Below are positions 22,240-31,868 of a stretch of DNA of 64,000 bases, one piece after another. The stretch spans positions 496,001-560,000 of the forward strand of contig JASISA010000040.1 of NCBI GenBank assembly GCA_031771865.1, given 5' to 3'. The stretch comes from Nothophaeocryptopus gaeumannii (Eukaryota; Ascomycota; Dothideomycetes; Mycosphaerellales; Mycosphaerellaceae). The position numbers and the translations under genes were made by a program. Every line of letters begins with the position of its first letter. Within the stretch, counting starts at the first letter, position 1. Below the pieces are notes generated by a model. It was not told the origin of the DNA, ran no database searches, and saw only the letters and a list, made by a program, of their open reading frames with translations.

Positions 22240-23073
22240 ATGTCTAGTCCACAGCAAATCTGGACAGTCGGCGTCAGTTCCACGGGTGGTTGGGCGGGCA
22301 CTCCAATCTCCAAGGAATTCTTCGACAACACCACGGCTTGGACGAATTCACCCGCTTCCGTCCAACTTGGGTTACCTCTCAAAGCCTGCGTCATGCTGGA
22401 CGCCATCCGCAACAGCTTGAGACCCAATAGTTCAGTCGCGAGGATGACAGTTGAGGAAGGGCAAGCTGATGCACTGATGGAACAAACCAACGACATCGCC
22501 AATCGGTTCTCCACCGAAATGGACGCCTTCAATCCGCGATGGGGCCAGCTCATCCGTACGGGTATGAAAGGCGCTGTCCTCTTCGCGCGGTCCGACGGCG
22601 AGCTTTTTGGCTGGGAGCAATGCAAGGCCATGTACGAGAAAATCGACAAGACTATCACAGCGACCTCGGCCGATCTACAGATGATTCAGCAAGAGGCCGC
22701 CAGGGAAGACGTTCCGTCCATTCTCGCTCGGTACAAGCAGGAGTATGCTGAGATGTTCTCACCGGAAAGCATGGCAAGCCACTTTGAGGAAGATGTTCAG
22801 TTGTCGAGTGAGACAATGCGCGCGACGCGATGGGAGATCATTTCGAACCCATTCTGGCCGGCTGGTTCGGAGAAAGCGGCGGCGGCAGCAACTCTGCGGG
22901 TGGAGCGAGCAATGCAGAAGCATAGCGTGCAGGGGCTTGGAGGAATGTTGAAGTGCGAATCGTGCGGCGAGTTGAGTTTGTGGATGCTTCCAACGCATTG
23001 GGCTCCAGGCGGGTGGCATTGTGGTGAGAGGTGCGAATCCGGTGGTGTCTTGAGTAGAGGCTCTGGTAAATGA
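22240..23073 (+). CDS. Uncharacterised protein with C-terminal four-Cys motif (paralog B)
   Basis: An intronless frame of 277 residues from ATG 22240. It is a diverged copy of the gene at 20608-21549: same start pattern, the LGLPLKACV block, the MRATRWEIISNPFW block, and a C-terminal C-x2-C-x18-C-x3-C (CESCGELSLWMLP, then WHCGERC). The middle (about residues 70-160) is mostly helical in appearance. There is no signal peptide or membrane segment. Head-to-head placement suggests tandem inverted duplication and possible co-regulation. The function is unknown; the four cysteines look like a small zinc-binding tail. Confidence 0.78.
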   Translation: MSSPQQIWTVGVSSTGGWAGTPISKEFFDNTTAWTNSPASVQLGLPLKACVMLDAIRNSLRPNSSVARMTVEEGQADALMEQTNDIANRFSTEMDAFNPRWGQLIRTGMKGAVLFARSDGELFGWEQCKAMYEKIDKTITATSADLQMIQQEAAREDVPSILARYKQEYAEMFSPESMASHFEEDVQLSSETMRATRWEIISNPFWPAGSEKAAAAATLRVERAMQKHSVQGLGGMLKCESCGELSLWMLPTHWAPGGWHCGERCESGGVLSRGSGK

Positions 23074-23153
23074 GTGTCCCGAGTCAGGTGGCAGGCCCCA
23101 TGTTTAGCTCGCGGGTCAGGTAGATCACCATTGCAGAAATTCATCCAGTCCCT

Positions 23154-23726
23154 TCAAGGCGTTTGTCCAACTGACCCCGAAGGCGAAGAAGTAGCGACCG
23201 AACTCCCAGATCCCGATCCCGATCCACTTCCTTCCTTCCCTGGCCCTCCGCTCTCCATTCTATCCACTCCCTCATACCCATCCCCATCCGGCCCAAACCC
23301 ATCCATGGTCGCCTCACTAACGCAATACCAAGTTCCCTCCCTACATTGAAACCTCCAACAAGTGACAGTCTTCCTACTCAATCCCTCCGGCAACTCCGGC
23401 CTACCCGTAACCTCCCCATTCATAAAAACATCAGCCCACCGTCCTCCGGGCTTCAAATAAATATCCGAACTCAGCGACCCCACAATCGTGATATGGTGCT
23501 TTGGGTATATGGCCATCAGCTTTCGGAGAGCCCCGAGGACCACGACTTTGGATTTTAAGGTAATCGGAGAGCCGGTGAGATTTTCGATCTTGAAGTCAGG
23601 CGCGAACGCGTGCCAGGGGGATTCAGTAGGGTCGAAATGGCCGGTGTTTATGGCTGTGATGGTTTCGCGGACAACGGATTCGAGGTTTTTGATTATGAAG
23701 TCGTCGGTGCCGTCTGCGCTAGCCAT
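23154..23726 (-). CDS. SnoaL/NTF2-like fold protein
   Basis: An intronless frame of 190 residues starting at ATG 23726 in a near-ideal context (GCCACCATGG). The order of elements fits the NTF2-like superfamily: an N-terminal helix (NLESVVRETITAINTG), a WHAFAPDFKIEN turn, then strands including HHITIVGSLSSDIYLKPGG and TVTCWRFQCREGTWYCVSEA. Relatives are small isomerases, cyclases or binding proteins, so no reaction can be assigned. The last 35 residues are low-complexity, Gly/Ser-rich (GSGSGSGSGSS). It converges on paralog B, ending 80 bases from it. Confidence 0.7.
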   Translation of the reverse strand: MASADGTDDFIIKNLESVVRETITAINTGHFDPTESPWHAFAPDFKIENLTGSPITLKSKVVVLGALRKLMAIYPKHHITIVGSLSSDIYLKPGGRWADVFMNGEVTGRPELPEGLSRKTVTCWRFQCREGTWYCVSEATMDGFGPDGDGYEGVDRMESGGPGKEGSGSGSGSGSSVATSSPSGSVGQTP

Positions 23727-24414
23727 GGTGGCCAATACCTCCTATGAGAGCCCGTGTCCGTTATGCTCTTGTTTCAACACGTCTAATGTGTTGAGGAGAG
23801 CTACATACGTGTCGTTGAATATCTTGTACGAAGCTATCAGGAGATATGCAGAGTTGTAGCGGTTGCGGCTAGGCAGGCTCCATTGAAGTCTGGCCGTAAC
23901 GGGACATTGCTAGTGGATAAAAGAGGGGAATGTCTGGGCGGCTGGCTGTTCATCGGCTCGTCCTGGGACATTGATCCGCTCGGTGTAGGGAAGACCGAGT
24001 TTGCGGAATGGGAAGAGTGATAGACGGTCTTGTTACGACAGATCACAGAGGTCGGGACCGAAGATGTGATGAGAAGTGCTGCACGGGATGGGCCGCGAAC
24101 CTTATTGCAGTAGTTCGTGCGAGTTTTCGGCAAGGAGATACATTTGAAGGGCAAGATGAGGTGAACATAGGAATTACGTAGACGAAATCCCATCGCAAGT
24201 AATGTGAAGTTTGAGAGTGCATTCAGTATTTCATCTTGCTTTCATGGCGCGTGAAGTTTGTCTTATTCGGAACTACCGGACTGCCGCTCTGATCGGCATT
24301 TCCCTCCATCCTTATAGCAGTGCAATGGCAATTTGCCTGCATGTAAAGAGCCTCCGTAGACGCCATGCTTCCTTTTTCAAATGTAGTAACCAGAACCCAT
24401 TGCTTTGCGCACGT
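23727..24414. other. Intergenic between SnoaL-like gene and RPS13
   Basis: It holds the promoter of the SnoaL-like gene and the 3' flank of RPS13, with nothing else recognised. Confidence 0.4.
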
Positions 24415-25165
24415 TTATGCGACGAGGGTGCTGGCAGTGGCGCTCTCGTATCTCCAGGTTGGTGGGAGGGCACCGACGGTCTTGTAGTAGCGGGAGAGAC
24501 GGTGAATCCGGGACTCGATTAGAATGAGTCGGAACTTGCTGTCCTTGTCCTTGCGGTTGCGCTCGAGGTGCTTGCGGACGGCGACAGCCTGGAAAGACAC
24601 GTTAGAACCCGATAACGACGGTCAGTACAGCAACATTCAGATTGGGACGCACCTTCTTGATGAGCATATAGAGGTCCTCTGGAATCTCTGGTGCAAGGCC
24701 TATTCATCTCTCTGTCAGTCTGGGACCAAGCAGAGGCTTAAATGATTGTGCGTGCGCAAAGGCAGCAAATGTGTTGTGTCCATCTCTTCCAAGCCATAGT
24801 CTCAGGCTTGATGTCCTTTGCTCGTTCATACAGGTCGGACGAGTGTCGGAGAGTGCATACCGTTGCCCTTTAGGATACGGAGGATCTTGTTACCTGCGCG
24901 CGATCTCATTAGTCTTTGAACTCTTCCCAGATTCCGATGGATGTCCTGCACTCGTTGACCTACCAGTGACGACCTTGACCTGAGCGACACCGTGGGAGTC
25001 ACGGAGGACGACACCAATCTGCGATGGAGTAGCACCCTTCTTGGCGAGCTTGCAGATCTGGTCAACGACCTGCTCCGGGGTGGTCTTGAGCCATGCCGGA
25101 GGAGCGCGCGAGTATGGGATGGCGCTACTAGAGATACCCTTTCCGTTGCTATGAAGACGACCCAT
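24415..25165 (-). CDS. RPS13: 40S ribosomal protein S13 (uS15)
   Basis: Four exons, 25165-24964, 24893-24861, 24699-24653 and 24588-24415, splice to exactly 151 residues, the usual RPS13 length. The N-terminus MGRLHSNGKGISSSAIPYSR and the C-terminal pattern (HRLSRYYK, then PPTWRYESATAS) are diagnostic. S13 belongs to the small subunit and contacts 18S rRNA and intersubunit bridges. The second exon is only 33 bases and the third 47, with three introns of 71, 161 and 64 bases. Multiple introns are common in fungal ribosomal-protein genes. The start is fixed by family identity; an upstream in-frame ATG would add 49 foreign residues. Confidence 0.97.
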
Positions 25166-25793
25166 GATGGCGGTGGTTGTCGGGGTGGATGGGGAGTTGT
25201 CGTGGAATTGGCGTTGTCGTTCACGCTTGGTCGCAGAATCGAGAAGTCTGGGGCGAAATCGAAGCCGAAGGTGCGTGGTCTTGGCGCCATGACTTTTGGC
25301 GACTAGCCACAAGTCGATGAAAACTTCTGCCTCAGGTTTCTAATTTCCACACGCCCTGACGGCTCACAACTTCCATCTCACACACACACACAACATCCAT
25401 CAACAGCATATTCACCACCTTCTCCCGTATCGCGGTCGCACGCAGCGCTCATGGACTACCTTTCAGGCTCACTGCTTTATGCTCCTCACTCTAGCAACGG
25501 CGGTAGTATGTGCTACCTACCACACCAAAATGTTTGGCTGCCACTGCTAGCAGCATTCACTTCCTTCTTCACATGCTTGAGTATTTCATTCTCAGGGTCC
25601 ATCTCACGCAACAGAGTAATTTGCTGAGAAATACTCCTCGTCTGATCTTCCGTCTCGCTCTATCTTACCTCCCTTCAAAACACAAACCACAGCACGTACA
25701 GCTTCAAGTGACAGCAAGAACATAACGCAAGCAAGACAGACACAACTGCTTTCAAGCTACACTCGTTCCAGCCTCAAGCAGCAGTAAGATAGC
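25166..25793. promoter_or_regulatory. Divergent promoter region, RPS13 / Ser-Thr-rich gene
   Basis: It separates two outward-facing genes. It includes a CA-dinucleotide run near 25380-25390 and pyrimidine-rich stretches typical of ribosomal-protein promoters. A 58-codon open frame from ATG 25451 may be an upstream ORF and has no known motif. Confidence 0.4.
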
Positions 25794-26913
25794 ATGTCGA
25801 CTACGAGCCTGATTACTGTCGCGCCCTCGAGCGATGCGATCTGGACGGCAGGCAATGTGACTACTGAATGGCCTTCCAGTCTCACTGTCGACTCCAACTC
25901 GACTGCTACGTCAACTACCTCGAGCGCTATTACGAGCTGCTCCCTCATCCCGTAAGCGAAGGGCATACTCGAGGCGCGGTATATTCTGACATCTTTAGAC
26001 CAACATCCTACCCGTCTCAGTCTGCATATGTTTATCAGGACGCGGGCGCTACGTATACGTTCCCTGGAGAGGCTGTTGGGACCTTCCCGGCGCAATGTCA
26101 GTGTGGCGACCTGATCGAAGGCATCAATACGATGACCGTGTCGGGCACAGAATACTACGTCTGCGCGGATGAAGCAGCCCAGACTGTTGGAAGCGCTGCT
26201 GTCACCGCTTTGACGTCCTCCACATCCGTTGCATCTACTTCGTCAACATCTACGGTAGTTGCTGCTAGAGATCTAAGCACCGCTTCCGCTACCGATGCTT
26301 CGCTGGCTCCGCCTTCGGCTGCCACCTCTCATGTCACGGCGACCGCAACGTCTGTTGTCACGTTACCTTTCTCTTACGATCCGACGACGTCCGATACCGC
26401 GAGCACGCACACGCCAGTCTGGGCAAACACAGCCAACGGCACAGCACCCACCGCTGCTAGCTCCTCTTTCATTTCGTGAGTGATCTTTGCCAAGCTAATC
26501 ACGAGCACTCGCTGACAGCCAATAGTGCGAACACCCAAGGAGACTCTGATCATCGCGCCTGTGGCAGCATTGTCGCAGGGTTTGCGACAAGCACGTCCTC
26601 AGACGGTATTGGCTACACGACCTGCGAGATTCCACCGTACCCGACGGTTGGATCTTCTGTCCAGGCAAGCACTGCCGCGCTTCAGACCGACTCGTCTTCC
26701 TCCATGTCGAGCACCACAGTCGCTACCACCGTCAGTGCTGCAGCATCTTCGTCTCTCGGCAATGGGGATGGTCTCATCGCGAATGACCCTTCAACGAACA
26801 CCGCCAACGCAGCCAACCATCTCTCGATGCATAGCGTCCTACTTGGCATGGCCGTTCTCGTTGCTGTGCTTTCAGTCAGGGTTCGGGAACAGCACATTGC
26901 AACCATCCCATAG
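25794..26913 (+). CDS. Ser/Thr-rich cell-surface-like protein
   Basis: Three exons, 25794-25951, 25999-26475 and 26526-26913, give 340 residues; introns are 47 and 50 bases. Ser, Thr and Ala dominate, especially from about residue 120 on, as in O-glycosylated wall proteins. A small cysteine module with QCQCGD and YYVCADEA lies around residues 90-115, and CGSIVAG plus YTTCEIPPYP follow in exon 3. The end has a hydrophobic run (SVLLGMAVLVAVLSV) followed by a short basic tail, fitting a membrane anchor or GPI-type signal. The oddity is the N-terminus MSTTSLITVAPSS, which is not a signal peptide; a missed upstream exon is possible. Function unknown. Confidence 0.65.
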
Positions 26914-27401
26914 TGGGTTCAAATCCGAGGGTATTGATTTTTTTCTATAGTAAGTTTCCGAAAGCTCTGCATACAGCAGATCTCCAAGGCCTCCCAATCC
27001 ATACTTTGGAGAAGAAAAGTAAATCATTTGCCAAGAAGAGGGCTCAATCTGCATCTTTGTTATTAATTGAGCTTTCAACACGCCCTGTCGTTTGCTTCCG
27101 CAATGCTCTCACTTCTCCAAGAAAAGTTCTTTCACGAATGTGAATTGCCACGTCGGGCTAGATCAATACAGCTCCCGTCCGGCATATACCGAGAATTGTA
27201 TCCAGAAACGTACTTAAGCTAACGCAGGTCCCATTCATCTCAGCACAATCAATTACCATACCTCAAGAACGCTTTCTGAATCGAAGATATCCAAACCCGC
27301 AGTCCTACCTGCGTCCCGCTCATCTTATCATCATCACGGACAATCCCCTCTCAACTCGACCATCCTCCCTCGCTCACCCACAATCCCATCTCACGACCCA
27401 C
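26914..27401. other. Intergenic region before the SnoaL-like remnant
   Basis: No gene recognised. The sequence GGTTCAAATCC at 26917-26927 resembles a tRNA B box, but no tRNA fold surrounds it. Confidence 0.4.
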
Positions 27402-27752
27402 AAATCCATCTGCGATCCTTCCATCGGTGTGGTTCAAGGCCTAGACGATAACAACCTGACCCTCCTCGCCAGCGCTTTTACCCAAGACGCGATTTATGAT
27501 TTGCAAGCCTTCTCCTTCCTCAAGTCTTACAAATCCGTGAGACGATCGTGTCCCCTCGTCCTCTCCGCCGTCGGATCCATGAATACCACGCATATGTTGT
27601 CCAACTTCAGATCCGAGATTTTAGGAGGAGAACGGGAGGAGAGGGTTGCGAAGGTTGGCTGTCATGCTTTGGCGCAGCATTGGAGGCCCGGAGAAGGACA
27701 TAGTGATGCCAGCGGAAGCGGTGTCGGTGTTGCTCGTTGTTCTGTGATGTAA
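27402..27752 (+). pseudogene. SnoaL-like domain remnant
   Basis: The frame shows a clear SnoaL-type order: GLDDNNLTLLASAFTQDA, then GSMNTTHMLSNFRSEI, then GCHALAQHWRPGEG. These match the D-x-LL-x-S-x-F-T-x-DA, TTH-x-x-SN and AQH-x-R-x-G patterns of the family. There is no in-frame ATG before the domain (the first candidate is GTG), and after GEGHSD the sequence turns into unrelated residues before a stop. It therefore looks truncated at both ends. A split gene with unseen exons is the alternative. It is a different subfamily from the SnoaL-like protein at 23154-23726. Confidence 0.5.
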
Positions 27753-28004
27753 GGAGTACTGCTCAATCGGTTAAGTGGCTTGGAGGTTGACGTTCAAGTC
27801 GAAGAACTGCACTTAGTCTAGGCCGTCAGAGCAGTAGCGACGGGGCCCGCGTACCCGAGGCCAAGGGGCCCGGAGCATGTGAGAGTGAATCCCGCAGTAG
27901 ATTCACATGCTCGTTGACCCAATGGTAACCAGCTGAAAGCTTGCGTTACACTGGTCATTAACTTCTTGCACGATCGCTGGCTTCCAGAATTGGTAACACT
28001 CCAT

Positions 28005-29832
28005 TCAATACACATACTGCAAGCAACAAGTCAGCACAAAGCACTCTGCAACCTGCAGACCCAACGCTTACCTTAAAATACGGATTCTCCCCATCAGTAA
28101 CATCCTTGAAGCCCAGCTCCTGTCCATCACGACTATCCAATCCTTTCCTAGTAGCGCTTCTCCTCCAGAGCAGCACCCAAATGGCTAAAATGCTAAGGAC
28201 TTGGATTCCGATGCAGAAGAACATCATACCCACTCCAAGATCGTATCTCGGAGCCTGGGATGACTTGAAGAAGAAGGGTCTGCGGAGTGAGTGTTAGCCT
28301 ACTCGCTGGAACCGTAAGGGAGTAGAATTTGACGAACCCGACGAAGTTGCCCAGACAGTATCCAATCAGTAACATGGCATTGGTTGTGATCTTCTTCGTA
28401 TGACCTGCTGTATTTGCTGGTGAGAGTGCGATCAGCCTCTGTGCACGTATTGCTTAAGGACAAAGCTCACCAGTAGCAACAGACATCGACAACGTCCACG
28501 TAGCCGTGTACGAAAAGGAGATCCAGAGACACGCCAATCTTCCGTACGGGACGGACTGCGGCACTAGCCATGTCCCTATTGTACCAGCGAGGAATGGAAT
28601 CAAGCAGATGAGCATGACAGCAAGGCGTGCATTCTGGTAGCGAGAAGCGAAGTACCTGTATGACTGCAGGTAAGCTTGATCCTGCCAGGTTATAATGCTG
28701 GCTACACTCACGTTGCGCCCGTGCAAGCGACAAATTGCACAGCTCCCGATGGCATCTGAATCAGAGTGGTTTCGAGCACACTGAATCCCATGCCTTTGAT
28801 GATCAGGCTTTGGAACTATTCAAACGTCAGCAAGTCTTCGACTGACTAAGAATGACTTTGCCTTTGCTCACATTCGTAAGACCTCCATTCGGACTATTGC
28901 TTGCAACAGCAAAGATAAACAAGAGCCACGTCTTGAGGTCAAGCATCGCTTCAACAAACTGATCGATCTTCCAATGTTTGTTCTCAATGCCCGTCTCATT
29001 CTCCTTGATCCGGTCCACGACCGCCTTCCGCTCAGCTTCGGACAAGAACTTCGCTTTCAGCGGACTATCCGGCAGAAGCAGGAAGATCACGACGCCCCAA
29101 GCCGTGGTTATGGCACCCCAGATAAGGAAAATGTATCGCCAACTGGACAACGAGCCGCCGATATGTCCAATCCCGAATGATGCTATACCGGCAATCACGT
29201 ATCCAATCCCGGCGGATCCCACCCAGATGCCCAGACGGAGCGGTTGCTCGATCCTCTTGTACCACATGCTGAAGATGAGCATCGTACCCGGGTTGATGGA
29301 GGCTTCGAATGCGCCTAGAAAGGTGCGAGCAGCAGCCAGACCCGCAAAGTCGCTTGCTGCGGCATGGCACATGAGGATGATTCCCCAGACGATGACCGTA
29401 CCACTCATGAACTTGCCAATAGGCAGCTTCTGCAGCGTCACCGAAGTAGGGTACTCCCAGACGAGGTATCCGAGGTAGAATATTGCGGAGACCCAGGAGT
29501 ATTCCGACCCACTGAGGTTGGCGTCAGTTCTAAGACCGAACACTGCCGCGTAGCCTAGAGTCGTCTTGTCGATAGACTGGAGCATGTACGTGATGCAACT
29601 GGAAGTAGGTTAGTAGCCGTCTTTGCAGAGACTGCTGGTCGACTTACACTAGAGGCATCAGACGCATATCGATCTTCCAGAGAATGGAACGACTGGACAC
29701 GTCGCTGGCATCTTGATCGCGTAGCTCTTCGAACATACCATAGGCTGTATCGACATCGGCCTCGTTCAAGACATCCTTAGTGCTCTCCTTGCCTTCAGAT
29801 TGCTTGCCTTCATATTGCTGTGAATGTGCCAT
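28005..29832 (-). CDS. Dal5-type MFS transporter (anion:cation symporter family)
   Basis: Seven exons (29832-29648, 29598-28872, 28815-28712, 28655-28471, 28404-28338, 28279-28072, 28016-28005) splice in phase to 495 residues. The protein has a hydrophilic N-terminus of about 55 residues followed by roughly twelve hydrophobic segments. The family signatures are MLQSIDKTTLGYAAVFGL in segment 1, a GAFEASINPG motif in segment 4, and an ENPYFKYVY-type end common in allantoate-permease relatives. Yeast Dal5 moves allantoate, ureidosuccinate and dipeptides. The last exon is only 12 bases; without it translation would read into a different tail. It diverges from the dipeptidase at 30259, which suggests a peptide or amino-acid derivative as substrate. 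The exact substrate is inference. Confidence 0.88.
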
Positions 29833-30258
29833 GGCGGATGAGATGACTACTGGCCGGTAACAAGGCAGAACAATCGCGGAAGCCCATCATATATGGCTGC
29901 CTCATCATCCCAATTCCGTGGGATGCTATCGTCCATCTCGTGTCAAGATAGCACATGTGGGAACCCGGAGTGCAGCAGACCATTGTCTGAGCGATTACCG
30001 ATATTCTGGCTTTCCCGACGGACAACCCCGGACGCGGCGTGTGAGGGCGTCCTAGCTGGCCGATATGGCCAACCTATCTCTGCCGATAGCTGACCTATCG
30101 AAAAACCAGTTTGCCGAATTGAATCCGCTGGCTCTAGACAGTCGATGACCAGGGAGCTCGATCTTTACGAAACCCGTTGATAGAGTTGCTGGACTTACAA
30201 GACTTGTCGTCAATACTCTCTTCGTTAGCTTTCAACATCTCCAGAAGGAACACCGACA
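29833..30258. promoter_or_regulatory. Divergent promoter with six HGATAR (GATA-factor) sites
   Basis: This 426-base interval separates the transporter and the dipeptidase. HGATAR sites occur at 29926-29931 (-), 29946-29951 (+), 30074-30079 (-), 30084-30089 (+), 30095-30100 (-) and 30178-30183 (+). Three lie within 27 bases, and 30084-30100 is an inverted pair CGATAG-N5-CTATCG. Even base use would predict about one site in such a length. AreA/Nit2 GATA factors use this motif to activate nitrogen-scavenging genes. A TGGCC-N5-GGCCA inverted repeat is at 30057-30071. Binding is predicted only. Confidence 0.6.
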
Positions 30259-31820
30259 ATGGGCTCATACGGACCAGTCGAACTCGATCCGCGAGTAGCG
30301 CGTGTGCTGAAAAACACGCCTTTGTTCGATGGCCATAATGATCTTCCGCAGCAGCCGCGAGCTATGTTCCACGGCAAGATCCATAATAACCCCAAATTCG
30401 ATCTCGCCAAAGGCTTTCAGAGAGGCATGACCGATATTCCTCGCTTACGAGAAGGGCATGTCGGTGCACAATTTTGGAGTGTCTGCGTTCCTTGCCTTCG
30501 ATCCGCCGAGAACTTCTCAACGCCAGAGTACAGCGACATGGCCAGAGATGCCATAGAGCAGATTGTATGAATTTCTTCCACAGCAATCTCGTAGCAATCA
30601 CTGACACCATGTTTCAGGATTTGACCACTCGTCTGATCACCGTGAGCCATCCGGATGTCTTTGAGCTTGTAGATGGACCAGACGACGTCAAACGGATATA
30701 CGCGGAAGGCAAGATAGCTTGCTCGATCGGCATTGAGGGCTTGCATATGGCAGGAAATAGTATCGGCATCATCAGAGCTTTCTACGCACTGGGTGTCAGA
30801 TATGTGAGTGAGCAGCGATCGGGGTCTTGAAAGCTCGCTAATATTGCCACCAGTGTACGCTGACACATGTCTGCAACAATGCATTTGCGGATTCATCAAC
30901 CTCCAGGGTTGGGCCAGTGTGAGTTGCGACATTGAGATCGCCGTTCCGTGAGCAATGCACTGACATTGACACCCAGACACGGAGGACTGTCTCACCTGGG
31001 GCGGTCGGCGGTGAAAGAAATGAACCGCCTAGGTACATCATTCTCTACACCATAGCAAACTTTGGTGCGATGGCTGACAATCTGAAGGTATGATCGTAGA
31101 CTGCTCGCACGTCTCTGCAGACTGTGCCCGACAGACGCTTGAATTGACTCGAGCACCGGTCATGTTCTCTCACAGTAACGTCAAAGCGGTGTTCGACTGT
31201 GATCGCAATGTCCCAGATGACGTCTTGGATATGGTGCCGAAGAATGGTGGTATCGTTATGACCACATTCGTGCCAGAACACGTTGCCACCCGCAGACAAG
31301 ATGCACGAATGGAGATGGTCCTCGATCATTTATTCTACGTGGCGAATCGAATTGGATGGGATCATGTTGGACTCGGATCTGATTTTGATGGTATAGCAAG
31401 TGTCATCCCAGGCCTGGAAGATGTGAGGTGCTATCCAGGTAGGTCAAAGTCCTGAAGTCACCGTGCTGTGCGCTAACAGCTTTCAGCTCTGTTGAAGGCA
31501 ATTCTGGACAGAGGGGCGACCGAAGAGCAGCTGGCGAAGGTTGTAGGAGAGAACATGCTTCGAGTCTGGCGTCGCGTCGTAAAGGTGCGCGATGAGATGA
31601 GAGCAGAAGGCGTACTCCCAGTAGAGGATGTCTGGGAGGGCCGGACATGGTGGCGATATGATGGCGTAAGTCTCGTTCCAGACCCGCCCCCGAGAAGGCA
31701 CAGAAGGACTAATCACTGCAATAGTACTACCAGATGCCAGATCCTGATCCGGAAGATAAGCTTGGGTTAGGCTTTTATGGAGTTCCGCCACCTGAAAAAG
31801 GACTGTATCATAACGATTAG
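30259..31820 (+). CDS. M19 family zinc dipeptidase (membrane/renal dipeptidase-like)
   Basis: Seven exons (30259-30564, 30618-30803, 30854-30918, 30977-31032, 31088-31438, 31487-31665, 31725-31820) splice to 412 residues, the normal family length. Metal ligands expected of M19 enzymes are visible: FDGHNDLP near residue 24, the bridging Glu in IGIEGLH, histidines in DCSHVSADC and MFSHSNVKA, and the Asp of GLGSDFDG. These enzymes hydrolyse dipeptides, including ones with dehydro or D residues. There is no signal peptide, so it is probably intracellular, unlike the secreted or GPI-anchored mammalian enzyme. It shares a promoter with the Dal5-type transporter, which fits uptake followed by hydrolysis. 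Confidence 0.92.
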
Positions 31821-31868
31821 GTCTTGCTTTCAAATTGTCAAGGTATCACTTGCTGTTGGGTGGCTAGC

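Noticed and set aside
26917..26927. tRNA B-box-like sequence GGTTCAAATCC
   Set aside because: No matching T-stem, acceptor stem or A box in the flanks; it overlaps the end of the Ser/Thr-rich gene.
27755..27815. tRNA D-arm-like stretch (GCTCAATCGGTTAAG) followed by GTTCAAGTC
   Set aside because: Stems do not pair and the spacing is too short for a tRNA; it also lies in or beside the SnoaL-like remnant.
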